DNA from: Actinomycetota bacterium
GTDB taxonomy: Bacteria > Actinomycetota > Thermoleophilia > UBA2241
Direction of reading: 5' to 3'
Assembly: GCA_003164655.1 (NCBI GenBank)
Contig: PLTW01000021.1
Location: 3,874 to 9,605 of the forward strand
Length of the DNA stretch: 5,732 bases
Shown here: positions 1 through 5,118 of the stretch, piece after piece
Layout: every line of letters starts with the position of its first letter
Position numbering within the stretch: position 1 is the first letter of the stretch
The notes under the pieces: generated by a model
Told to the model about the DNA's origin: nothing
Database searches by the model: none
The model's input: only the letters and a program-made list of their open reading frames with translations
Position numbers and translations under genes: made by a program

Positions 1-846
1 GGCCCCCGTCGTCAGGACGTCGCCCTCGTCGGCGCCGGCAAGCTGGGCCGCTCGATCATCGCCCACTTCGCCGGCCGCCGGCCCAAGCTGGCCATCGTGG
101 CCGCCTTCGACGTCGACCCGGCCAAGGTCGCGGGCCGCATCGACGGCTGCCGCTGCTTTGCCGTCGAGATCATGGAGTCGACCGTACGCGATCTCGGCAT
201 CGAGATCGCCATCGTCACGACGCCGCCGGCCGCGGCCCAGGAGGTCACCGACACACTCGTGCGCGCGGGGGTGCGCAGCATCGTGAGCTTCGCCGCCACG
301 CCGCTGCAGGTGCCCGAAGGCGTCTCGGTCATCGACATGGACATCACCGCCGCCCTCGAGACGGCCGCATACATCGCCCGCGAGGCGCCGGCGGCCCTCG
401 CGCCCGAGACGGAGGTCGAGGCCGACAAGGCCGCCGCCCCCCTCATGCGGCAGCTCGACACGCTGCTCGCCGGCGGCGAGGTCAGGCTCGACGAGCTGGC
501 CCGCTGTATCGGCGCCCAGATCATCTCCGGCGATACTTGTCCGCAGCGCATCGTCGAAAAGATCTACGCCGGCGACCGGGTCAGCGACCTGTTGAACGAG
601 GCCTCCGACCGCACGCTGCTGGTGACCAACCTCATGAGCCTGCAGATGATCCGCGTCGCGGAGCTCATGGACGTGCCGGCGGTCTGCTTTGTGAACGGCG
701 TCTCCCCCGAGCCCGAGATCATCGCCAAGGCCGACAGCGCCGGCACGACGCTGATGGTCTCGCCGATCGGCGTGTTCGAGACCTGCGGCCTGATCTACCA
801 GTCCCTGGCGGCGGCCCCGGCGGCCACCCAGTCGGCGCGCGCCTGA
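1..846 (+). CDS. rex: Rex-like NAD(H)-sensing repressor fused to a C-terminal DRTGG domain (5' partial)
   Basis: The frame is open from base 1, so the start and the expected N-terminal winged-helix domain lie outside the window; 281 residues are visible. Visible residues 6-125 match the Rex NAD(H)-binding Rossmann domain: a GAGKLG dinucleotide loop (11-16), AAFDVDPAKV (34-43), IEIAIVTTPPAAAQEV (67-82), and a final helix ending ALETAAYI, equivalent to the domain-swapped C-terminal helix of Rex. After an Ala/Glu-rich linker (about 126-146), residues 150-268 match a DRTGG domain (ISGD, SDLLNEA, TLLVTN, then FETCGLIY). Rex represses fermentative, respiratory and hydrogenase genes and leaves DNA when NADH is high. 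Ordinary Rex ends after the swapped helix, so the DRTGG extension is unusual; it is in frame with no sign of a frameshift. The usual Asn of the GxGNLG loop is Lys here. The next gene starts 8 bases downstream, so they are probably co-transcribed. Family assignment is strong; DNA binding cannot be verified from this fragment, and a Rossmann-DRTGG protein without a DNA-binding domain remains possible. Confidence 0.87.
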   Translation, partial: GPRRQDVALVGAGKLGRSIIAHFAGRRPKLAIVAAFDVDPAKVAGRIDGCRCFAVEIMESTVRDLGIEIAIVTTPPAAAQEVTDTLVRAGVRSIVSFAATPLQVPEGVSVIDMDITAALETAAYIAREAPAALAPETEVEADKAAAPLMRQLDTLLAGGEVRLDELARCIGAQIISGDTCPQRIVEKIYAGDRVSDLLNEASDRTLLVTNLMSLQMIRVAELMDVPAVCFVNGVSPEPEIIAKADSAGTTLMVSPIGVFETCGLIYQSLAAAPAATQSARA

Positions 847-854
847 TCGCTGCC

Positions 855-2405
855 GTGGAGCATGTCGGCTACGACATCGAGGGCGGCGACTACCGCGAGG
901 CGGGCGCCGCGTCGCGCGCCATCAAGGCGCACCTCAAGGCGATTGGCGCCCGTTCCGACGCCATCCGCCGCGCCATGATCGCCGCTTACGAGGCCGAGAT
1001 GAACGTCGTGATCCACGCCCACCGCGGGCGCCTCGAAGCGGCTTTCGACGACCACCGCATCGACGTCGACGTGATCGACGAGGGCCCCGGCATCCCCGAC
1101 GTCGAGCGCGCGCTCACGCCGGGCTGGTCGACCGCCTCGCCCGAAGCGCGCGCGCTGGGCTTCGGCGCCGGCCTGGGCCTGCCCAATATCCGTCGCAACG
1201 CCGACACCTTCGCCCTGGAGACCCAGGTCGACAAGGGCACCACGGTGCGCTTCAGCGTGCTGCTCCAGCCGGAGCGGGCGTCTGCTCAGGCCGCCCTCTC
1301 GCTGGCCGTCAACGCCGAGCTCTGCCGCGACTGCCGGCGCTGCCTCACGGCCTGCCCGACCGGCGCGATCCGCGTGCGCGGAGGCGTGCCTTCGGTGCTT
1401 GCCCACCTCTGCATCGACTGTACCTGCTGCATCGCCGTCTGCGAGTCCGGCGCCCTCGCTCTGGCCGCCACGGCGCCCGACGCCGAGCGCCTCGGGGCCG
1501 TCTCGCTGGCGGTGCCGCCGGCGTTCCTGGCCGGCTTCGGCGAGCGCGTCGCGGCGGTCTGCGTGCGCGACGCGCTCGCCGAAGCCGGTTTTGACGAGGT
1601 GCGCTCGGTCGAGGCCTTCGAAGACGCCCTGCGCCACGAGGTCGTCGCCCAGGCGGTGGCCGACGAGCGGCCGCGGCCGGTCCTTTCGCCCGTCTGTCCG
1701 GCGGTGGTCGACCTGATCGAGCTGCGCTTTCCTTCACTGATCGGACACCTGGCGCCGTTTGCCTCGCCCTGGGAGTCGCTGGCCACCGCGACCAACGACC
1801 CGGGCGCGGTCTACGTCGTGTCGTGCCCGGCCCAGCGCAGCGCGCTGGCGGCTCGCGGCGTCCACGCCGAAAGCCACACGATCGAGCCCGGCCTGCTGCG
1901 CGACCTCGTCCTGTCGCGGCTGGCCGGTCGCCAGTGCGACGTGGCCGCACCGCCGCTCGTCAGCGCGGCCGACGACGACGTGCTGCGCGTGACCGGCATC
2001 ACTCACGTGATCGCCGTGCTCGAGCAGATCGAGGACGGTCTGCTGACCACCCCGGCGGCGATCGAGCCGTTCGTCTGCGACGGCGGCTGCTTCGGCTCGC
2101 CGCTGCTGGCCGACGACCCGTTCCTTTCGCGTGAGCGCTGGCCCGCCCCCGCGGGACTGGCCGCCACCTCGCCGACCGCGGTCGCCCCCCTCGAGCCGTT
2201 CGCCGCGCGCCCCGGCATCAGGCTCGATCCCGACATGGCCAAGGCCATCGCCAAGCTCGCCCGCCTCGACGCGGTACGGCGCGAGCTGCCCGGCAAGGAC
2301 TGCGGCGCGTGTGGCGCACCGACCTGTGCGGCACTCGCCGAAGACGTGGTGCTCGAGCGCGCCGACGTCGCCCTGTGTCCATACCGTTCCACCAACGGAG
2401 GCTGA
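855..2405 (+). CDS. Multidomain sensor: RsbW-like ATPase + 2x[4Fe-4S] + degenerate [FeFe]-hydrogenase-like domain + C-terminal Fe-S domain
   Basis: This is a 516-residue protein. I chose the GTG at 855 because homology-like sequence (YDIEGGDYREAG) begins right after it and it lies 8 bases past the previous stop; no clear Shine-Dalgarno is seen, so translation is probably coupled. Residues 6-137 form a GHKL ATPase of the anti-sigma kinase (RsbW) type: N-box AYEAEMNVVIHA (44-55), DEGPG (75-79), GFGAGLGL (102-109), KGTTVRF. Residues 157-196 carry two ferredoxin motifs, C157/160/163/167 and C186/189/192/196. Residues about 210-430 resemble the catalytic domain of [FeFe]-hydrogenase, with the three cysteine motifs reduced to SPVCP (C281), VSCPAQ (C324) and VCDGGC (C408, C412). 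Residues 483-508 form an RnfB/CODH-type Fe-S motif (C483-x2-C486-x4-C491-x16-C508). The ATPase and the Fe-S/hydrogenase-like part are, as I recall, usually two adjacent genes in clostridial hydrogenase operons; here they are one continuous frame. It is probably cytoplasmic (no signal peptide or membrane helix) and more likely a redox or H2 sensor than a working hydrogenase. Target and activity are unknown. Confidence 0.85.
   Translation: MEHVGYDIEGGDYREAGAASRAIKAHLKAIGARSDAIRRAMIAAYEAEMNVVIHAHRGRLEAAFDDHRIDVDVIDEGPGIPDVERALTPGWSTASPEARALGFGAGLGLPNIRRNADTFALETQVDKGTTVRFSVLLQPERASAQAALSLAVNAELCRDCRRCLTACPTGAIRVRGGVPSVLAHLCIDCTCCIAVCESGALALAATAPDAERLGAVSLAVPPAFLAGFGERVAAVCVRDALAEAGFDEVRSVEAFEDALRHEVVAQAVADERPRPVLSPVCPAVVDLIELRFPSLIGHLAPFASPWESLATATNDPGAVYVVSCPAQRSALAARGVHAESHTIEPGLLRDLVLSRLAGRQCDVAAPPLVSAADDDVLRVTGITHVIAVLEQIEDGLLTTPAAIEPFVCDGGCFGSPLLADDPFLSRERWPAPAGLAATSPTAVAPLEPFAARPGIRLDPDMAKAIAKLARLDAVRRELPGKDCGACGAPTCAALAEDVVLERADVALCPYRSTNGG
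2397..2401 (+). promoter_or_regulatory. Ribosome binding site for the small DRTGG gene
   Basis: A GGAGG lies 8 bases before the ATG at 2410 and overlaps the last codons of the preceding gene. It decides this start: the same frame is open much further upstream, inside the preceding gene, but only this ATG has a good site and begins the DRTGG-like protein. Confidence 0.75.
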
Positions 2406-2409
2406 ATCC

Positions 2410-2766
2410 ATGAACCTCGAATCCATCGCCCGCAATCTCGACCTCAAGAGCCTGACGCCCGACCTTCCCGGCGCCGACGGCGCCGACGTGACGGCCGGGT
2501 ATGCGTCCGACCTGCTGTCCGACGTGCTCGCCAACGCCCCCGAGGGCGGGGTGCTCGTCACCCTGCAGGTGCATCTCAACGTCGTCGCCGTGGCCAGCCA
2601 TGCCGAGCTGGCCGGCGTCATCTTTTCGTCGGGCCGCGTGCCCGACGCCGAAGTCATCGCCAAGGCCGTCGCCGAGGACCTGCACCTCTTTGCCACCGAC
2701 GCCGACACCTTCGAGGTCGTCGGCCGCCTGTTCGCCCTGGGCGTGAGTAGCGGCCGTGGCGCCTGA
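2410..2766 (+). CDS. Stand-alone DRTGG-domain protein
   Basis: A 118-residue cytoplasmic protein consisting almost entirely of one DRTGG-type domain (about residues 26-111). Visible signature segments are AGYASDLLSDVLANAPEGG (29-47), VTLQVHLNVVAVAS (50-63), GRVPDAEVIAKA (75-86) and a closing TFEVVGRLFALG. It shares the pattern AG-x3/4-SD-LL/VL, LVT, P-x-EIIAKA/AEVIAKA and FE-x2-G with the C-terminal domain of the Rex-like protein in the first gene, so the operon encodes two divergent DRTGG copies. DRTGG domains also occur in CBS-containing pyrophosphatases and phosphotransacetylases, where they are thought to have a ligand-binding or regulatory role; the ligand here is unknown. No catalytic motif is visible. 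The start is set by the GGAGG at 2397-2401, and the gene follows its neighbour by 4 bases. Small DRTGG genes between a hydrogenase-like Fe-S protein and a PHP protein are a recurrent arrangement in anaerobes (recalled family context). Confidence 0.85.
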   Translation: MNLESIARNLDLKSLTPDLPGADGADVTAGYASDLLSDVLANAPEGGVLVTLQVHLNVVAVASHAELAGVIFSSGRVPDAEVIAKAVAEDLHLFATDADTFEVVGRLFALGVSSGRGA

Positions 2767-2770
2767 CGCG

Positions 2771-3511
2771 ATGATGAGCGTGCGCGCCGACCTTCACGTG
2801 CATACCGCGCTGTCGCCCTGCGGCGACGAAGAGATGTCGCCGCCGGCGATCGTCGACGCCGCCCTCGCGGCGGGCCTCGACATGATCGCCGTGTGCGACC
2901 ACAACAGCGCCGGCAACGCCAGCGCCGTCGGCGAAGCCGCCGGCGGACGCCTCACCGTCATCGCGGGCATGGAGATCACCACGGTCGAGGAGGTGCACAT
3001 CGTCGGGCTCTTCCCCACCACCGCGGCGGCGGCCAACGCCGCCGACGAGGTGCGCCGGTCGTTGCCGCCGGCCGACGGCGACTACACGCGGTTCTTCGGC
3101 GAGCAGTATCTGATGAGCGCCGACGGCACCGTCTACGGCCGCGAACCGCACGCCCTGGCCCTTGCGACCGTCCTGCGCCTCGACGAGGCGGTCGCCCTGA
3201 TCAAGCGCTTCGGCGGCCTGGTCGTCGCGGCCCACATCGACCGCCCGACCTTCGGCGTTATCGCCCAGCTCGGCTTCTTTCCGCACGAGGCCGGCTTCGA
3301 CGCCGTCGAGCTGTCGCGCCACGCGCCGGCCGGCTCACCGGCCGCGGCCGCCTGCGCCGCCTACCGGCTGCCGGTGGTACGCTCGTCCGACAGTCACTAC
3401 CTCGAAGACGTGGGTTGCGTGGCCACCGACCTCACGCTCGAGGCGCCGACCTACCCCGAGCTGGTGCTCGCCGTCAAGCACAGCCGCGGCCGGATGATCG
3501 CCGATGCATGA
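2771..3511 (+). CDS. PHP-family metal-dependent phosphoesterase
   Basis: A 246-residue protein of the PHP family (related to the polymerase and histidinol-phosphatase domain). Metal-binding motifs are complete: DLHVHTALSPCG with H9 and H11, CDHNS (D43, H44), GMEITTVEEVH (E68, H76), AAHIDRP (H155, D157) and SSDSHYLEDVG (D207, H209). This predicts a trinuclear metal site that hydrolyses a phosphoester, as in RNase AM/YciV and nucleotide- or sugar-phosphate PHP enzymes, but the substrate cannot be read from sequence. It is cytoplasmic, with no extra domain. Start choice: ATG 2771 lies 4 bases after the previous stop and just before the first beta strand. GTG 2756 would overlap the DRTGG gene by 11 bases and ATG 2774 is also possible; none has a strong Shine-Dalgarno. 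The 3' end overlaps the next gene by 8 bases, implying translational coupling. Placement among hydrogenase genes suggests a regulatory nucleotide or phosphoprotein as target, which is inference only. Confidence 0.88.
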   Translation: MMSVRADLHVHTALSPCGDEEMSPPAIVDAALAAGLDMIAVCDHNSAGNASAVGEAAGGRLTVIAGMEITTVEEVHIVGLFPTTAAAANAADEVRRSLPPADGDYTRFFGEQYLMSADGTVYGREPHALALATVLRLDEAVALIKRFGGLVVAAHIDRPTFGVIAQLGFFPHEAGFDAVELSRHAPAGSPAAAACAAYRLPVVRSSDSHYLEDVGCVATDLTLEAPTYPELVLAVKHSRGRMIADA

Positions 3512-4187
3512 CCTGTCTCTGTATATCCTCGAGATGATCGAGAACTCGCTGCGCGCCGGCGCCGACCGAGTCGCCGTGCGCGTCTCAATCGAGGCGCCGC
3601 GCGACGAGCTGTCGATCGTGATCGAAGACGACGGGCCCGGCCTCGACGTGAGCCCCGAGCAGGCGACCGACCCCTTCTTCACGACCAAGGCCGGCAAGAA
3701 GACCGGCCTCGGCCTGCCGCTCTTTCGCGAGGCCGCCGAGGCCGCCGGCGGCTACCTGACGATGCGCCGGTCACGCGAGCTGGGCGGCCTTGCGATCGAG
3801 GCGGTCATGAGCCTTTCGCACGTCGACCGGCCGCCCCTGGGCGACGTCGTACAGACCGTGGCGGTCATGGCCGCGACCAATCCGCAGGCGAGCCTCAGCC
3901 TCGAAGTCGGCGCCGGCGCCGACGCCTGCCGGGCCCAGGGCGGCGAGCTCGCCGCCTTTGGCCCCGCCACCGGGCGCTGCGCGGCCATCCTGGCGAGCGC
4001 CGACGCACCGTCCACGGGCGCCGGCGGCGCGCCCATCGTCACCGCGGGCACGAGCGCCGCGCCCGCCGCCACACCCGGTTTGAACGCCACATCCGGCCAG
4101 AACGGCACAGCGCCGGTCTCATCCGAGCCGACTCAGACAGTGAACGACACTGTGGACTTGCGACAGGAGCAAAGGAGCGTGGGATGA
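3504..4187 (+). CDS. Single-domain GHKL ATPase (histidine-kinase-like ATP-binding protein) with low-complexity tail
   Basis: A 227-residue protein. Residues 1-105 form a compact histidine-kinase-type ATP-binding domain: N-box LEMIENSLRAGAD (9-21, Asn14), DDGPGL (42-47), and TTKAGKKTGLGLPLF (60-74) as the ATP lid and G2 box. No sensor, membrane or phospho-accepting His (DHp) segment is present, so it is not a conventional sensor kinase. Residues 103-135 (SLSHVDRPPLGDVVQTV and following) match, from memory, the conserved C-terminal extension of this operon-associated family. From about residue 164 the sequence becomes a probably disordered Ala/Thr/Ser/Gly/Pro-rich tail of about 50 residues, not expected in relatives. 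ATG 3504 overlaps the PHP gene by 8 bases, and the stop overlaps the next start as ATGA. It likely binds ATP and acts as a switch, kinase or chaperone-like partner for the other cassette proteins; the partner is unknown. Confidence 0.83.
   Translation: MHDLSLYILEMIENSLRAGADRVAVRVSIEAPRDELSIVIEDDGPGLDVSPEQATDPFFTTKAGKKTGLGLPLFREAAEAAGGYLTMRRSRELGGLAIEAVMSLSHVDRPPLGDVVQTVAVMAATNPQASLSLEVGAGADACRAQGGELAAFGPATGRCAAILASADAPSTGAGGAPIVTAGTSAAPAATPGLNATSGQNGTAPVSSEPTQTVNDTVDLRQEQRSVG
4172..4177 (+). promoter_or_regulatory. Ribosome binding site for the NuoE-like gene
   Basis: AAGGAG lies 6 bases before ATG 4184, inside the 3' end of the preceding ATPase gene. It is among the strongest sites in the window, suggesting translation of the complex subunits is set independently of the weakly signalled regulatory genes upstream. 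Confidence 0.8.
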
Positions 4188-4711
4188 CCGAAGTCTTGCA
4201 ACAGTGCGGTTGCGAGGAGGCCAGCGAGGAGGAACTGCTCGCCCGCCTCGACGACGTGATCGCGGGCTACAAAGATAAGCCGGGCGCCCTGATCCCGGTC
4301 TTGCAGCTCGCCCAGGGCATCTTCGGCTATCTGCCCGAAGTCGCCCTCAAGCACGTGGCCCTCAAGCTGGGCAAGCCCTATAGCGAAGTGGCCGGCGTGG
4401 TCGGCTTCTACTCGTTCTTTTCGACCGTGCCGCGCGGCAAGCACGTCATCAGGGTCTGCCTGGGGACGGCCTGTTACGTGCGCGGCGGCGTGGCCGTGCT
4501 CGACGCGCTCAAGAAGGACCTCACGATCGACGTCGGGCAGACCACCGACGACCGCCAGTTCTCGCTCGAGGTCGGACGCTGCTTCGGCGCCTGCGGCCTG
4601 GCGCCCGTGCTCATGATCGATGACGACGTGCACCATCGCGTCAAGCCCAAGCGGATCGCCGCCATCCTCGAGCAGTACGCCGACGACGACGCAGCCGAAA
4701 GGAGCGCCTGA
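4184..4711 (+). CDS. hndA: NuoE-like [2Fe-2S] subunit of NADH-dependent hydrogenase (HndA/HydC)
   Basis: A 175-residue protein matching the 24 kDa (NuoE) family over its full length. It starts with a helical region (about 15-82: LIPVLQLAQGIFGYLP, VAGVVGFYSFFSTVPRG). A thioredoxin-like domain then binds one [2Fe-2S] cluster through C92 and C97 (VCLGTACYVRG) and C133 and C137 (RCFGACGLAP). In [FeFe]-hydrogenase complexes this subunit passes electrons at the NADH/FMN end together with the NuoF-like subunit; it is cytoplasmic and soluble. The next two genes encode the usual partners, so this is a Hnd/Hyd-type module rather than respiratory complex I, which would have further nuo genes. The N-terminus has an additional CxC (C8, C10); similar extra cysteines occur in some relatives, role unknown. 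The start is fixed by the AAGGAG site and ATGA overlap. The subunit could instead serve an NADH-dependent formate dehydrogenase if that is what follows downstream. Confidence 0.93.
   Translation: MTEVLQQCGCEEASEEELLARLDDVIAGYKDKPGALIPVLQLAQGIFGYLPEVALKHVALKLGKPYSEVAGVVGFYSFFSTVPRGKHVIRVCLGTACYVRGGVAVLDALKKDLTIDVGQTTDDRQFSLEVGRCFGACGLAPVLMIDDDVHHRVKPKRIAAILEQYADDDAAERSA
4698..4704 (+). promoter_or_regulatory. Ribosome binding site for the HndB-like gene
   Basis: AAAGGAG inside the last codons of the NuoE-like gene, 11 bases before ATG 4716. The spacing is slightly long but there is no competing start; an earlier ATG in the same frame lies deep in the preceding gene and would add an unrelated N-terminus. 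Confidence 0.65.
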
Positions 4712-4715
4712 CGCC

Positions 4716-5087
4716 ATGACCGAGAAGATCAAGAGCGCGGCCGACCTCAAAGCGCTGGCCGACAGGGCCAAGGCCTCGGTCGAGCTGCGCGAGGGCACCA
4801 AGGACGTTCAGGTGACGGTGCACATGGGCACCTGCGGCATCGCCGCCGGAGCACGCGGCGTGATCGCCGCCTTCATGCGCGAACTGGCCGCCGCCGGCGT
4901 CGACGACGTCACGCTGCGCCAGTCCGGCTGCGCCGGCCTGTGCGAGCAGGAACCGATGATCACCGTTCGCGACGCGAGCGACACGCCCTATCGTTACGGG
5001 CTGCTCGACGACGCCAAGGTCAAGACGATCGTCACCGAGCACCTCGTCGGCGGCAAGCCGGTCGATGCGCTGCTGATCGGGTCGTAG
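4716..5087 (+). CDS. hndB: [2Fe-2S] thioredoxin-like ferredoxin subunit (HndB)
   Basis: A 123-residue protein. An N-terminal helix (SAADLKALADRAKASVELR, 7-25) precedes a thioredoxin-like [2Fe-2S] ferredoxin domain: VHMGTCGIAAGARGV (35-49, C40) and QSGCAGLCEQEPM (69-81, C72 and C76), ending in HLVGGKPVDALLIG. HndB is a small electron-transfer subunit of the NADP/NAD-dependent Hnd hydrogenase, encoded between the NuoE-like and NuoF-like subunits as here. Only three cysteines are in cluster positions; the place of the fourth has Ala/Gly (GIAAGA). I recall the same pattern in HndB relatives, so this looks like a family trait rather than damage, and the fourth ligand is not obvious. The gene starts 4 bases after the preceding stop, and the next gene starts 31 bases downstream. 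Confidence 0.9.
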   Translation: MTEKIKSAADLKALADRAKASVELREGTKDVQVTVHMGTCGIAAGARGVIAAFMRELAAAGVDDVTLRQSGCAGLCEQEPMITVRDASDTPYRYGLLDDAKVKTIVTEHLVGGKPVDALLIGS

Positions 5088-5106
5088 AAAAAGCTCTCGA
5101 GGAGCG

Positions 5107-5113
5107 AAGGAAG
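5107..5113 (+). promoter_or_regulatory. Ribosome binding site for the NuoF-like gene
   Basis: AAGGAAG with its AAGGA core 7 bases before ATG 5119, in the only true intergenic gap of the window (5088-5118). It supports the start of the gene running off the right edge. Confidence 0.75.
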
Positions 5114-5118
5114 CGGAT

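Noticed and set aside
537..854. N-terminal extension of the multidomain sensor upstream of GTG 855 (open frame back to ATG 537)
   Set aside because: This stretch overlaps the DRTGG domain of the first gene in another frame and its translation is Arg/Pro/Gly-rich without similarity to a GHKL N-terminus; the real homology begins just after 855.
795..1637. Long reverse-strand open frame of 280 codons
   Set aside because: High-GC DNA with biased third positions opens long frames opposite real genes. It lies antisense to the multidomain sensor, is rich in Arg, Ala and Gly, and shows no domain motif.
1683..2105. Calling the second gene a functional [FeFe]-hydrogenase
   Set aside because: The proton-transfer Cys and the Lys pair after the second motif are missing, and the third motif lacks its GGG tail, so catalysis is unlikely.
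2131..2409. Upstream extension of the small DRTGG gene to ATG 2131
   Set aside because: The extension lies in the wrong frame of the preceding gene's C-terminal Fe-S domain and reads as Pro/Arg/Ser-rich shadow sequence; GGAGG at 2397 marks ATG 2410.
1734..2708. Reverse-strand open frame of 324 codons
   Set aside because: It spans the junction of two well-supported forward genes, shows no motif or plausible ribosome site, and has a composition typical of antisense frames.
3504..3830. Calling the single-domain GHKL ATPase a sensor histidine kinase
   Set aside because: There is no phospho-accepting His/DHp helix, no sensor domain and no membrane segment; only the ATP-binding domain is present.
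5093..5105. Small hairpin GCTC-TCGAG-GAGC in the gap before the NuoF-like gene, considered as a terminator
   Set aside because: The stem is only 4 bases and no T-run follows; it lies between subunits that must be co-expressed.
5088..5118. Possible promoter in the 31-base gap before the NuoF-like gene
   Set aside because: No -35/-10 pair is recognisable and the gap is mostly occupied by the ribosome binding site.
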